Source: Cerrena zonata (taxonomy: Eukaryota > Basidiomycota > Agaricomycetes > Polyporales > Cerrenaceae). Taken from it: a stretch of DNA of 64,000 bases. The notes under the pieces are model-generated. The model was not told the DNA's origin. It did no database searches and worked only from the letters and a program-made list of their open reading frames with translations. The DNA is taken from contig JASBNA010000002.1 in assembly GCA_038087015.1 (NCBI GenBank), forward strand, positions 2,294,001 to 2,358,000, written 5' to 3'. Every line of letters starts with the position of its first letter. Positions within the stretch are counted from its first letter, which is position 1. The position numbers and the translations under genes are program-made. Below, in pieces: positions 26,697 to 38,793 of this stretch.

Positions 26697-29600
26697 CTAG
26701 GCTGAAAACCCCCCAGACTCCAAGGAATCCGGCAGCGCATTAGTTGAATTACCACACCCTCGTGCTGATGCTCCTATAGAATCATTGTCCACTTCAATCA
26801 CAACATTCCCACCTCCGGTGATCACGTCGAAAGAGATCCAACATAGACTCTCGTTCGGCGTTCCGTCGATCGTGATTGACTTCACGAAGAATCGCGATGA
26901 AGCAGCGGGCGTGGCCGAGAGAGATGTACGGTCGAAACCTTGAACGGTGATATTCGTCTCCGTCTGGAAGAGATTGTTCTTCAGCACATACGATGAAACC
27001 AACGGAGAACCTATTAGAAGTTGGCGCGTAGCAGGCACTGGGTAGAGTCCCAGGATATGGAAAGTCAGAAGCGCAGCCATGGCGCCGCTATCATCGTTCC
27101 CCGGGATCTATAGGATAACTGTATGAGTAACATTGAAAACGGTTGCCAAAAAGGCAAGCATACTCCACCAATACCAGTCCCGAAGTTCTTATAGACCACA
27201 TTCCTAACCCTGAGTGTACTCAGATCGGGCCTTCCTGCATAATGGTAGGCCCATGGAATCGCAAACGACGGTTCATTTCCTGCTAGGAAGTATCCCTTGG
27301 AGAAATAGTGATCACTGCTGAAGTTAGATCAAGCATGCATAGATGACATAGGTAACTTACACGCGAGTTATGAATGTACTCGAACCTCCCATGAGATCGA
27401 CGATAGTCGACATAGAATGCGGTGCGAAAAAGCTGTATTCCCAGGAAGAAGCTATTCATGAATTAGTATACCAAAAGACACATAGACGTCGACCATGCTC
27501 ACACTCATAGAACCCGACGTTGTTATCTGTGCCACGAGCACAGGAGTGTGGTGTAGGATCGATGGGCGAGCAAGCATCCGGAGGGCTGAAGGCGAATGTC
27601 CCGTTCTGTACATGTATTTGAGAAAAATTACGCAGCCATACAGGATATATTGTCAACTCACTGCAAACCGTCTTTGGGCGAAGCCGGAGAAGCCATCGCT
27701 GGTTACGCTTGGATCCCAAATATTTTTGAAGGCGAAGGATCTGTTACCGTAAAGTTCCACATCTGCACCGCTTTTATTTAATGCTAGAGCTGCTTGACGA
27801 ACTGCAAAGTCGCCCAAGGCATACTGTGCGGCGGTCAATATTAAATTAGATAAAATGCAAATCATACTTACTTCCAAAGTCCGAGATGCTTCACGTGTAG
27901 CGAGTCCGGTGGCACCAGAAGGATCTACCCAGGCTGTGGGGATGTAGTCGAATTGCTTCCACGCAGTGTTTTGTCTTCCCACTAATACGGAGAATGCTGA
28001 GATCTGGAAAAGGGTGCATGCTGAAAACGGCCATACCTTGATACCAGTCCGGAGGCTGTTGGATAAGGTCAGAGAAGGCGAAACCAAATGCGGAGAGTCG
28101 CTACGAAGATACTCACAGTATTCTCAGCGGTGTCTACCAGTGCTTGATACAGATCATCCGTAGACACTCCCAGTTCGTCTGCATGGCTATTGTACTTGAC
28201 CGCGAAGTCTCCCAGAATCGGCATTCCGTCGCTACCGCCTTGAACATAACCCCTGGTTATAGCAAGAGCGACTCAGACTTCACCCAGTACTATACATCAT
28301 CAATCTGAGCGACATACGCTTTGGTATTTGCCCGGCACTCCGGAATAAAGCCTAGTGCAGAGATCAAATTAGTCTACATTCCATTTATATGAACATGACC
28401 CGAGTACTAACCAGTGTTTCGCCAACCATCAACGTACGCACTCACTATTTCGCCCCATTCACGAGGGGATGTGAGGGACAATAGAGGATGGACTGTACGG
28501 AATGTGTCCCATGAGCTAGAGTCGTATTAATGTTATCGAAACTTCCCATACGACAATATTCTTACCAGAAGAACGAATCATAGAAAGGGCTACTAGATTT
28601 CCAGTACGGATTCTCCGAAGTTAGATTAGCTGGGACCAGCGATGCGCGGTAAAGCTTGGAGCAGTGTCAATAGTGACTCTATATTCAGGGGAACCGACTT
28701 ACAGATGAGTATAGTAGCTCAACTACAGTGGGATCCTCCAAGTCGACTTCAACAGCTACTCTTTGCAGAACATCTTGCCATTTAGCCACAGAGGCAGCCC
28801 GAACCGCACTCCAATCCCAGTCGGGAACTTCTTCTTGAGCATTGGCACAAGCTTGTGCACTACTGATGAAAGAGGCACCGAAACGAGTAAGTACGGTACC
28901 GCTAGAAGAATTGAAAGACAAGAGCGCCCCGGCTTGGACAGAAGTCGGGCTCGATGTGAATGGAAAAGTCAGTGATGTCGAATTTGGATTGATGGTTATA
29001 GTGGTGGAAGACGATGATGAAGACTGAAATGTCCCAGAGTCGACAACCGTTTGCTCATTCGACGAGGTAGGTGACAAGAAATCATAACAACCGAAAACGG
29101 TATAGTTGTCCGTTCCGTAACTCTGAACGGACACTCATTAATAACTGGACGAATCAGCCTGTACGCAACGAACCTGTAAAAATGTACCCTGCAGTTTTAC
29201 TTGTCCCGCCGAACGATCAAGATTGATGTTACCACCCTCAAATGAGCGGCCCAAATCATGGGTAAGATCAACGACAACATGCATTCCCGCAGCTGGGTTG
29301 GGGTAAGTAAACCTTATCAAGCCTGCACGACGCGTGGATGTTGCCTCAAGTTTCAAGCCATTGACGAAAGTGGTGGAGAAATATCCTGGCGTTGCGACTG
29401 TTTAGGGATATACTATGAGTGAAATTGTTAAATAATTTTTTTGAACTGACCATCAGTATTTGCAGCTCGTTTCGCCTTCCGGGAATCAATTGCAACAGGA
29501 CAAGAAGAGAAAGAACAATCGGTTAGAGGAAAAAGTGGGAATATTCCATATCCGCCATTCGTGTTCCCCCCTGTGCCTTCATCATGCATCAGGGAAATAC

Positions 29601-29953
29601 CTGTAATGCATTCATGATCATGATTCTACACAGATATCAAGACCTTCTCACCTGTGATTGATGAGTTGTCGTGAATGTAGCCCGCTTGACGAGGTGCAGT
29701 GTCGACGTCTATCCCAACCTATAAAAGAGTCACACTACGTGAACTTATAATTCAGGAAGCTCAGTTCTTATGCTACCTTTGCCATAGCATGTGGGATAGC
29801 AGCTCCTGGAAACGCATTACCTCCACTGCCACCATTAGCACCTGAGGCAGTTCCGATGAAGAGATTGACCAAGGAGGTGAAATCAGGAGAAGCTGCGCAT
29901 GTAAAACCCGCTGCTCCAAGGAGAAACAACAAGCTCGCGTGGGGAGACAACAT
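26697..29953 (-). CDS. Secreted GH92 alpha-mannosidase
   Basis: Glycoside hydrolase family 92 (calcium-dependent exo-alpha-mannosidases, usually alpha-1,2-acting on N-glycans). The protein begins MLSPHASLLFLLGAAGFTCA, a clear signal peptide. Blocks in order: VNLFIGTASGANGGSGGNAF; PGAAIPHAMAKVGIDVDTAP; MHDEGTGGNTNGGYGIFPLF; FYDSFFSSWDTFRTVHPLLS; YVDGWRNTG; QGGSDGMPILGDFAV; LATREASRTLEYALGDFAV; HYFSKGYFLAGNEPSFAIPW; and GIPGNDDSGAM, which holds the acidic pair of the family active site. About a dozen introns interrupt it. An upstream ATG at 29974 is possible, but a TATATAA at 30001-30007 places transcription start near or after it, so I prefer 29953. It is likely secreted for trimming glycoproteins or glycans during feeding or wall turnover. 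Confidence 0.92.
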
Positions 29954-30694
29954 GTCGAAGGTGCTCGTCTGCATCCCTCGTAGGCAGTGGAGAGCATCTG
30001 TTATATATCGTCTTCGAAGATGATCATACAGGTACTTGCATATAGACCTCTGCCTTCTATTACGACCACCACATTGTCCTGCAAGGCTCGAACGCATGTA
30101 GACGACGCACGTGCTAGAATATCAAAGGTTTCACGGCGGAGCCTCTCACAATTTGATCTTATGATCAGTTACAATCAAGTTTCTAGACAGAGAAGTATTT
30201 GGCCATGAATTCACGATACTGTAGTTGATAGAGGCTCACGTACCTCGATAGCCCGGTCTTGTGGACAATGTGACGCGATGGGTGTTGGTGCAGGATCTCG
30301 GCCTGCATTGCAGGGTCATCAGGAGACTTTGTACCGTGTGGTTCATTCTATAGATAGCAGTACACTAACCACGGAGGAACGTTTGCTCAATGAAGACCTG
30401 TGATGTTGAGAAGTTCATTTTTGCCTACGCCGAGTTACGAAGCAATGGTGAGTATGTGCATTAGGTTTGTTTCATATAGAGCCATAGATTTATGTTCACC
30501 GGACTATCGTCAATGATGACATGTCACGGTAAAACTTGAGCTTATCCCAGTAGTAGGCAGTATACATGGTGGTAGGTTGAAATAATCCACAGTACTAGAC
30601 GCCTGCATACAATGGACGCTTGGGCGCTTGTTCATAATGGAGACACCTGAACTTGAACTTCGATCGCATCTCACCCACACCTCATAACTACACA
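29954..30694. promoter_or_regulatory. Divergent intergenic region GH92 / ESS1
   Basis: 741 bp between the GH92 start and the ESS1 start. Apart from the TATA box near the GH92 side, no feature is recognised. Confidence 0.35.
30001..30007 (-). promoter_or_regulatory. TATA box of the GH92 gene
   Basis: TATATAA on the minus strand, 48 bp before the ATG at 29953. With a usual 25-30 bp spacing, transcription would start at about 29972-29977, which favours 29953 as translation start. Confidence 0.5.
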
Positions 30695-31350
30695 ATGGTT
30701 AGTCTGGTTCAGACCATGATCTTATGTACAAAAACTTATATCTCTGTTAGTCCTACGAAGTTCGTCTATCCAGCTCCAGAAATATTCCTTATTTCTACAA
30801 TACGCAAACGGGGCAGTCGAGTTGGGATGCCCCTTCCGAACTTTCGCAAGCAGAGATTGATGCACTCCCAGGTGCGGCGCAGTACCTTAGAGGTGAAGGG
30901 AGACCGTCACAAGTTCGTGCTAGCCACTTGCTCGTGAAGCATCGTGATAGCCGGCGCCCTAGTAGTTGGAAGGAGGTAAGCTGAGATAGTCGAGAATTAT
31001 CGTTTACGCGCATCGTCACTCACCTGGTTTATCTAGGCTGACATCACTCGCTCTAAGGAAGAGGCTATAGATATCCTTAAAGGCTATCAGCGAGAAATTG
31101 ATGGATCTGAGGACAAGTTCATCGAGCTTGCGACCAAGCATTCCGACTGCTCTTCCCATTCCTCTGGAGGCGATCTCGGGACTTTCAAATCTGTACGTTT
31201 GAGGATAAACCAACTTTCTTATTCTGACTTTGTTCTTAGGGTCAAATGCAAAAACCTTTCGAGGATGCCGCGTTCTCCCTCCAAGTTGGTCAGTTTAGCG
31301 ACATCGTGAGCACCGATAGTGGGGTGCACCTAATCCTCCGAACCGCTTGA
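30695..31350 (+). CDS. ESS1: Parvulin prolyl isomerase Ess1/Pin1
   Basis: Isomerises phospho-Ser/Thr-Pro bonds, classically in the RNA polymerase II tail (nucleus). Exons: 30695-30697 (the ATG alone), 30751-30975, 31037-31192 and 31240-31350. The intron 30698-30750 is 53 nt with GTTAGT and TTAG borders. The protein reads [20 protein letters not shown] at the WW domain; the first Trp of the WW motif is Tyr here, the second is kept (SSWDAP). The parvulin domain has the catalytic His (ASHLLVKH), the phosphate-binding Arg pair (DSRRPSSW), the active-site Cys ([15 protein letters not shown]), and ends [11 protein letters not shown]. Length fits the family. An exon that supplied a Trp upstream was looked for and not found. 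Confidence 0.9.
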
Positions 31351-32531
31351 TCAGAGTCCTTGTCATATCGAAACGAAATAATCATGTGTACTCAAGCTCA
31401 AGCTCTAACGGCGTGTAGTCGGCACTCCGAACCTCGAATTGTATACTACTTTCCTTACTGCAAATATTATTGGGTCCAAGTTTATGGAGACAAGATAAGT
31501 CGTGGAGTATGACGTGTTCGCAAGCCATTTAGGTGACATCTTTCCGCCGCATCTTTTCCATACATTATATAACGACTCTTACTAATCAACAGCCCGCTAT
31601 ATGCAGTTCAAGAGGGCGATTCACAGGGCTTTCGGCTCGTCACTTGTACAAGACTATCCGTCACCTGGATCTCACGTCTCTTATAACCATGAAGTGTATG
31701 TCCCCCGTCTTATCATCAAGACGAATGTTAGTCATGTCTAGATCTTGAACTATGTATTGACCCTTTCTCTCCATGATGTTGATATTTCTCAGTAAGTGCC
31801 TTCTCGGACTGCGCCAGCCATATTTTGTCGATTTACAAGAGGTGGAGAGGGCTTGGACTGGGGCAGCTCTTCTTCCTCAAAGACTCCTGAGCTCCCAAAG
31901 ATATGCTTCTGTTATCTCGCCCGGGAAAAATACCCCCATCATTTAACGTGCCAACCACCAGGGGTGTTCGAAGTGTTTAAACTCCCGACTTATTGCAATG
32001 TTGAGATCCATCACATTATAATCAGGGCTATAAATATTTTTGGTACTCATTATTCTTAGTACTTCTTTCTACAGCCCGATACTGAGTTGTAATGCATAAC
32101 AGATACTGTAGCTACATGTTCTACTGTATTCATGATCTCACTCCATAAGCTTCTGTGGGCTGTCACTCCAATGTCCTCTCTATATAAATATGTGTGTGTA
32201 TATATGGTCGTGATCTCAGGCTGACGGGATTTGAATGTTGTTGGAGAAGTCTCTGTACAATGTCATCATCCCCTGCCCCCGATACCATATGTGGCTAGCC
32301 CCGAAATAATGATACTATAAATATATACATATTGATAATTCTAGGATGAAAAGTCAAAGAGTACCCTTCTATAAATCTGGTTAGCATGAGGGGGCATTTT
32401 AGAGATGTTACGCTCCAACTACGATACTTTCCTTATACGGCTTCACGATCGGCAACGGACGCTCGATCAGACGTTCTGAGTGGCGGTGAATCACTTTAAG
32501 TTGACTCTTGAAACTGGTGTGCAGGACAATC
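31351..32531. other. Intergenic, 1.2 kb, no confident gene
   Basis: Between ESS1 and the RS-rich gene. Two short frames look weakly protein-like (about 31600-31740 with YPSPGSHVSYNHEVYVPRLI, and about 31800-31950), but without a start, clear splice sites or a known family. The region 32150-32210 is rich in TA/TG runs (TATATAAATA, TGTGTGTG). It might be a decayed gene or plain spacer. Confidence 0.35.
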
Positions 32532-34203
32532 ATGTCCAACAATTCTCTATCTTCCGTTGTATCTAACCTTGTCAGGGCATCTATGGGCTCATCCGTAACG
32601 GATAATGTCAAAGATGATGATTTGGACCGCCATATTGCAGACCTCATTCTGAAGGAGGCGAAACAGAAGGCTGAACGGTACGGTTCAGAAGGAGTGGGGG
32701 CGTACTTGCCACAGAATAACTGGTATGCTATTTGCTTCTACCTATGGTGAAACCGTATATTAATGATTATATACTAGGGGAGAATCAAGTGCACCGAGGC
32801 CTAATAAACGTTTCTTGTCATCCATCATACGCAGTACAGATGACCATAATAAGGCTATTCTACAGGCACAGGCACAAGCTGCTGAAGAAGTGCGCTTAGA
32901 AAGACGAGAACAGGAGAAGAAAGAGAGGAAGACTCGTGCAGAAGAAGCTGTTCAAGCCGAACGAATGAGAAGACTAATGGGAGGTAGCTTGCGCAATGTC
33001 GACAATTGGAATCGAGATAGTAAAGGCAAGCGACGTGAACGAAGCTGGGAAAGAGATGAAGATACTAGAGACCGTCGTGAATCTGGTAGAGATAGAGACC
33101 GACGGAGGAAGGACGATGAACGTTCTGAGCGACGATCCCATAAACATCGAACCAGAGATAGTCATCGGTCCAGGTCAAAATCAGATGACAGACATACGAG
33201 TAGGCGATCAAGACGAGATAGAAGCCGAAGTCCTCGCCGTCGCTCACATTCACCGGAGGAGCGAAGTACGAGGCGGCGGCATCGCTCCAAGGATAGAGAA
33301 ACGCCTCGATCGCAATCACCCCGACGCTCCTCCCGCAGATATCACCGTAGCAGGTCACATTCACCCGATGTTAGACACTCGTCTCGTCGTAGGGACAGAC
33401 AACGATCTCCTGAACAGTCTACAGAGACACGTTCTAGAAATTCTCGTTCAAAATCACCTGGTATTTCGGAGGTGGCGCAGAAGGAACATCCAAATTCTGT
33501 CAAATCTATTCGTTCACGACAAGGTACCCCGAGTGCCGTTGAACTGGAGAACGATTCTGTCTCGCGAGAACAATTGCTTCGTGACCGTCTGCGCCTCAAA
33601 GTGGAACAATCAAAGTCTTCTGAAGACCGTTCCGCTTCTCATTCTCGTGGACGATCGAGGAGTCGGTCTCAGCAGCGGGATTCGTCATCCGAAGTCGGCC
33701 CTTTCCCTGCTGTGTCCTCTTCTACATCTACACGGTCGCCGGCATCACGGCCTGAACCCGTACCATCTACACGCTCACCCTCTCGTAGTCCCTCACCACC
33801 TCGTCGAAAACATAAACGTCGACGCTCTCACTCTCGCCCTCGTTCACCATCCGCTTCCCCTCCGCCATTACCACCTTACGCTAATCCGCCGTCGAAGATG
33901 GACAAATATTTCTCACCGACTTATGACCCACGTCTTGACGTTGCGCCCCTCTCGACTCAAATAAACGTACCCAAGACTGGGCTAATCACTGATGAGGACT
34001 TTGCAGGTTGGGAAACCATGCTTGAACTCATTCGTCAGAGGCGAGAGGATAAGGCGGAGAAGAAGAGGTCGGAACGACATGGTACCTCTAAAGATACCAA
34101 GAAGTCCAGCAAAATGGCCAGTGACGATATTGATATATTGGCAATAGAGTATAAGAAACGAGGAAGTGTGAGAGAATGGGATCTTGGCAAGGAAGGGTTT
34201 TGA
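32532..34203 (+). CDS. RS-rich, probably splicing-related nuclear protein
   Basis: Two exons, 32532-32722 and 32778-34203; the 55-nt intron splits a Trp codon. The protein of about 540 residues starts MSNNSLSSVVSNLVRASMGS. An N-terminal block (DRHIADLILKEAKQKAERYG, then APRPNKRFLSSIIRSTDDHN) precedes a charged coiled coil (EVRLERREQEKKERKTRAEE). The centre is an extensive Arg-Ser/Arg-Asp domain (SRRSRRDRSRSPRRRSHSP). The C-terminal block contains MDKYFSPTYDPRLDVAPLS and DEDFAGWETMLELIRQRRED and ends REWDLGKEGF. RS domains mark proteins of nuclear speckles and pre-mRNA processing, and the ordered ends suggest a conserved fungal family, but I cannot name it. There is no RNA-recognition motif. 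Confidence 0.8.
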
Positions 34204-34353
34204 TTATATTCGTGGACATTGCTGCTCGTGTAGTTTTAGATGTACATCATATCATAATTTCACATTTTTACATTCTAGGGAGCCAATATTCTACTAATCT
34301 GTATTATTCTTCCATCCGTACAACGACTGATTGTGAACTTCTGAGACGCCTGC

Positions 34354-37300
34354 TCATTGCTCTGACAATACTTTCCTGACAACCAGAGTCTCTTCGGCAT
34401 CGAGTTGATCGATGAGTGAACTGAAGTTATTGGTATTGCGTGAAGCACATTCGCGCAAGAAGCCAATTATATGGGCCTATTAATTGAGGAAGTTAGCTTA
34501 TTGGAACAAAAAAGGTACTTCGTGTACTGGCCTTCAGATCAAGTTGTGATACAGGGTCCGCCTTCAGATCATCGTCGTCAATATCGAGGCCCGTATCGTT
34601 GTCGAACGCAGTTCCACGAGGGCCAAGCAGTTCAGATAGGTAAGTCATCTCCTCTTTGTTAAGGATACCTTCTTCAGCTCCATCATCCTCCCACGTATCA
34701 TCCTAGATCATATCACCAAATCAGTTTGATTGTTGCAAAACCGAATGAGACCACGTACGCCATCGTCTGAGGCGACATCATCACCATCGGGACCCATACC
34801 TGCAGAGTCCCCGCCCGATGTCAAGTCATGAAGAATCAACTTGAGGGCTTTCACGGGGAATGGTACTCTTGTGAACTCGGTTGGAACTGTTAGAAAAGAA
34901 ATATGTTAGATTGACTAAGGACACGTTGTAAATGGATATACCCTTTGTGGGTTTCGTACTTTTCTTTGTCCTGGAGCGTGTCATGATAACTAGAAGGGTA
35001 CGACAGAAAGATGACAGACTGGATCGAAGGAGAGACAGAATTGACTTACCATCCTTAGTTTCTTCCTTTACGATGATATCACCCTTCACGATCAATTGTT
35101 GCAAGGAAGGTCGTTCCGAAACGTACAACTGGCAAAGCCCAAGGATACTGATTCGTGCAGCCCAGAACCCTTGAACCGTCTCAGCGTTTTCGCACCAGGT
35201 GTTGATCACAATATCAAGTGCAGAACGACCATTTACATTAGTCGATTCAAGGAGGGTGAGAACAGTATCCCTTTGACCATGATGGATAAGGAAAGCGAAC
35301 GGAATGATGAGACTCTGGAGACACGTTCGTTAGCATTCAGATCAATCAGACCATTTTGGTGATGTGCGTACCTGGACGAAGGTAGCCGTCTTCGCAGTGA
35401 GCATTCTTCCAGCCATTGCCTGGAGCAGTTCGGGAAGTACAGGTAGCACAGCGTCACCTGCGACCCTGAGAAGATGGATGATGAGGTCACCGATGAACAA
35501 GCCTCCAGATTCATCCTCGCCCTGCAGTTGTTTAGCAATCACTGCAAGGACATGCTCAAGACCACTCTTGCCGGTCGTGGGATGCGACCATGCATGCACT
35601 TGATTGAACACTTTTCTGATAATGAGAGTAAGGACTGAGATGCCGTTCTGCGTAAACAAAATCGTGTCAATAGGCAGGACGAAGCTCAGATGAAATTTAT
35701 CTTACCTGGATGACATCCCGGTCCTCGGCATTGGCGAGAGCATAGAACAAAGCAGGAGCAATGGTTGCAAAGAAACCATCACCCAAATCAAGGTCACCTC
35801 TGGCACCAATAATGCTATCAAGCAAGTCCAAGGCGGCGTCCGCAAACCAAGCAGTATCATTGGTGGACGTGAGGATAGCGTTGCAAAATACTGGGACCGC
35901 TTGTCTCATGACGATTTCGTAGCCTACTTGGGTCTTCGAACTTACTAACGATCCGAAGACCTCTCCTAAGACACTAATGAAAAGCGGGTCTAGATTCCAG
36001 TGTGGTAAGTATGTTATCCAACAGAAACCTGATTGGCCTGATAACACACCTCTGTTAAACTTGGTCCAGACTTCCAAAATAGATTCCAAAACGGATGAAG
36101 TAAGTTCTGGTGTAATCCAGACACCCTCGTCAACCAACAAAATTGAGGCCAAGGTTTCAAGAACGAGATTCAAAGTATCTTCAGAAGTCTGAGTAATAAA
36201 TGGTTTCAAATCTTGTGCAATGCGAGGAGCAAGAGTCTGCTTGATGGGAGAAGTGATGTGCTGGTAGAAGCTAATACAGAAAGTGAGTTGTTGTCAGCTT
36301 ATAGGTCTGGGGATAGCGTACTTTTGGATGGCCTTGATAGCGGAAATCTTAACAGGTACACCCGCCTCACTGGCTTCCAAAACCTGAACGGACGCGTCCA
36401 AATATTGGGAAGCGAGCTCAGTGGGAAGAAGCTTGGAAAATTGACTAGCAAGAACAAATGAACGTCCTTGAAGGAAGGGGAATTCTGGAGAAATGTTAGA
36501 CAGAGATATTCTTTCGATGAAAAATATCTTACCGGAGAGGACAAGCAATGCGGGAACGACATCTCGGAGCAACCACTCCACATCAATTGGTTTTGCTCTG
36601 CCAGCATCCACCTCATCTTCCAAAGTGTCTAGTACTGGCTCTGTATTTGAGCCCAACGCAGAGAAGGCAGCTTCAAGGGGGCGCCACCTAGATAAGTCAT
36701 AGCTTAAATCCGGGATAACAACGCGTCTTTTTAAGAAAGAACTTACCAGTTTGGCTGACCTGCTGAGCGGTTCCTGCTGGATTCTTCAACGATGTGTCGA
36801 GTGACTGCACCCATTGCGGCTACGGTGACCACGGGCGATCGGTCAAGGAGAACCTATATATACTTCAGTACTCCGAATATTGATATCAATGTTCCGAAAG
36901 GAAACTTACACCAAGGACATCTGAACCAGCAACTCGGGTGCTGTACTGAAGTGTCTCTTCCGAATCCTGCGCAATGAATGCATTCGGGTCACTACCCCAT
37001 TGCTCCTCCTGACGTATAGGTGTTAACTATGAATTAATACATCAGACATATGGCAAAGGCCCACTTACGTCGTCACTAGTCATCTGTACCCACGCAAAGA
37101 CGACATTGACAATAGCTGTGAGGTTAGTATCACTAAACCACTCCTTAGCACGGCTTCCACGAGCTGCCCGTGAAATAAAGTCAAAGATGGTGCCGGCAAG
37201 AGTGGTAAGTTCAGTAGTGCCGTCTTCAGAGTTGCGAGGAATAGATTCTGCAGCGTCGAGGTAATAGCGAGTGAAAAAGGGTAGCAAGGTAGTGAGATGA

Positions 37301-38515
37301 ACGAGCGCTGCGTCTAGAACATCTGGAACATAGGGTGTTACAGCACGAGGGAAGGATGTTAGAAGAGTATCAAGTGTCTAGCTAGCTTCGTTAGTACAGC
37401 TAAAAAGACGATGATGTTATAATATATACCTTGAAGATCTCAATTTTAATTGAAAGACCATCCCAATGAGCATTCGCGACATCTCCCTTGGGTCGATGGT
37501 TAACAAAATCCTGAACGCGTCGAGCCACACAGGAAGGACTGAAGCAGTGGCTTCTTTTACGGCTTGTGGATGTTGATCCTTGACCATGTATAGCGCCTCT
37601 ACGCACTGCTTGAACACGACAACTGTGCGTGCACGAGTCAATGGCGAATGACTCTGCAGGGAAGAATTATTGGTGACGGGATATGAGGACCAAGAATGAA
37701 GTATACTAACGTCACCTGTGCCAAGGATATGCAACAGTGCTGGGAGTAGTTGTCGGAGAACAGGAAGGATCTGATCCTCGGAAAGATCTCCATCTACGAA
37801 TTCAACAAACACTTGCATAGCACCATGAACAGAGTCGGTTGAACCAGATGATAGCAAGTTGATCAGAGACGTAAGGAGTTCAGGATATTCATCTGGCCAG
37901 TCTGCGTCCGCAATACTTGACAAAACTTGTGCCTATCAAATATCGAGTTGAGTTTACAACGCATGAAAGCTTACGCCATAGAATACTATTCTTACGCATA
38001 AAGAACGAATCTTTCGGACGGGATCTGAGAGACCTTGGAACACGGCTTGACGTATTTGGGTCTTAGTCTACAAGAATTCGAGCACGTAGGAGACGCGTCA
38101 GATATGTATATATATTTCGTGGAAGTTTTGGTTTACCTCTGTGGGTGGTGGGTTGCCTCTGAATTGGGAAAAGAATGGTGACCATCTTTCCTTGATGTAT
38201 TTTCTGAGAAGGATGCCCGCGGAGTGCTAGTACAAGAAAGTCATCTAGTCACCGTTCATCAGTTCTACAGGAGAAGTGTGTACTCATCTGACGTAGAGGA
38301 AGCTCTGCATCTTGGGTCAGAACAATTTGTGCAAGGGAAAGACCTGAGTCTAATAACGCGTCCGAAAGTGATCAGACCAAGTATACCAGTCGAGAAACGG
38401 GTAGTTCATTACCAGGTTGCGCAGAGAGCTCGCTCAACTTGAGCTCAGCAGAAATACGAACATTGGGATCTGACGAGAGAGTAGCTTGGAGGTATTGTGC
38501 AATTTCGGAAGCCAT
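34354..38515 (-). CDS. KAP114: Importin-9 / Kap114 karyopherin
   Basis: Importin-beta family receptor that carries histones, TBP and other cargo into the nucleus. Starts MASEIAQYLQATLSSDPNVR at 38515, the usual importin-beta N-terminal repeat, and ends with RKVLSEQ and TGA at 34354. About 16 short introns separate HEAT-repeat exons. Recognisable parts: FQGLSDPVRKIRSLCAQV, then DADWPDEYPELLTSL; VVFKQCVEALYMVKDQHPQA; WITPELTSSVLESILEVW; an acidic stretch (DNDTGLDIDDDDLKADP) near the C-terminus; and the family-typical tail GFLRECASRNTNNFSSLIDQ. The last intron is best read as GC-AG (34477-34531), which yields DLKAHIIGFLREC. A GT donor at 34552 is an in-frame alternative that would drop seven residues. 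It is head-to-head with malic enzyme. Confidence 0.9.
34477..34531 (-). other. Candidate GC-AG intron in importin-9 gene
   Basis: AAG|GCCAGT donor and AATAG acceptor give 55 nt and the sequence DLKAHIIGFLREC. GCCAGT is a poor match to the usual GCAAGT, so the GT alternative (intron 34477-34552) remains open. Confidence 0.45.
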
Positions 38516-38793
38516 GGTTGTGGAAAGAAAGAAAGAACGTGTAGTTGTAAACCAGTGATCAAGTTCTGCCCGAATATTGCACTTGGAAATTATTGATCGG
38601 ATTATGACGCGTGACAGCATTGTCACTACACGCGTTCGTGACGATAACGCGTTTTCACCAGGTCCCAAAAATAGCCGGCGAGTGCTTCGGAGACTCCAAA
38701 TCCAATACGGTCATTGATCAAGATGACCATGCAGATAGCGTTGAACGGCCTAGCACGGCCTCCAACGTCATTTCTCCTCTTGACTCTCATAAC
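38516..38793. promoter_or_regulatory. Bidirectional promoter with three ACGCGT (MCB-type) sites
   Basis: 278 bp between the importin-9 and malic enzyme start codons. ACGCGT occurs at 38607-38612, 38630-38635 and 38647-38652. ACGCGT is the core of the MluI cell-cycle box bound by MBF (Mbp1-Swi6) in fungi. A GTGACA/TGTCAC inverted repeat (38611-38626) lies between the first two. Function is inferred from motif clustering only. Confidence 0.45.

Noticed and set aside
32996..33964. A 322-codon plus-strand frame inside the RS-rich gene
   Set aside because: It is a frame-shifted shadow of the Arg-Ser repeats; the RS frame has a clear start, intron and conserved ends.
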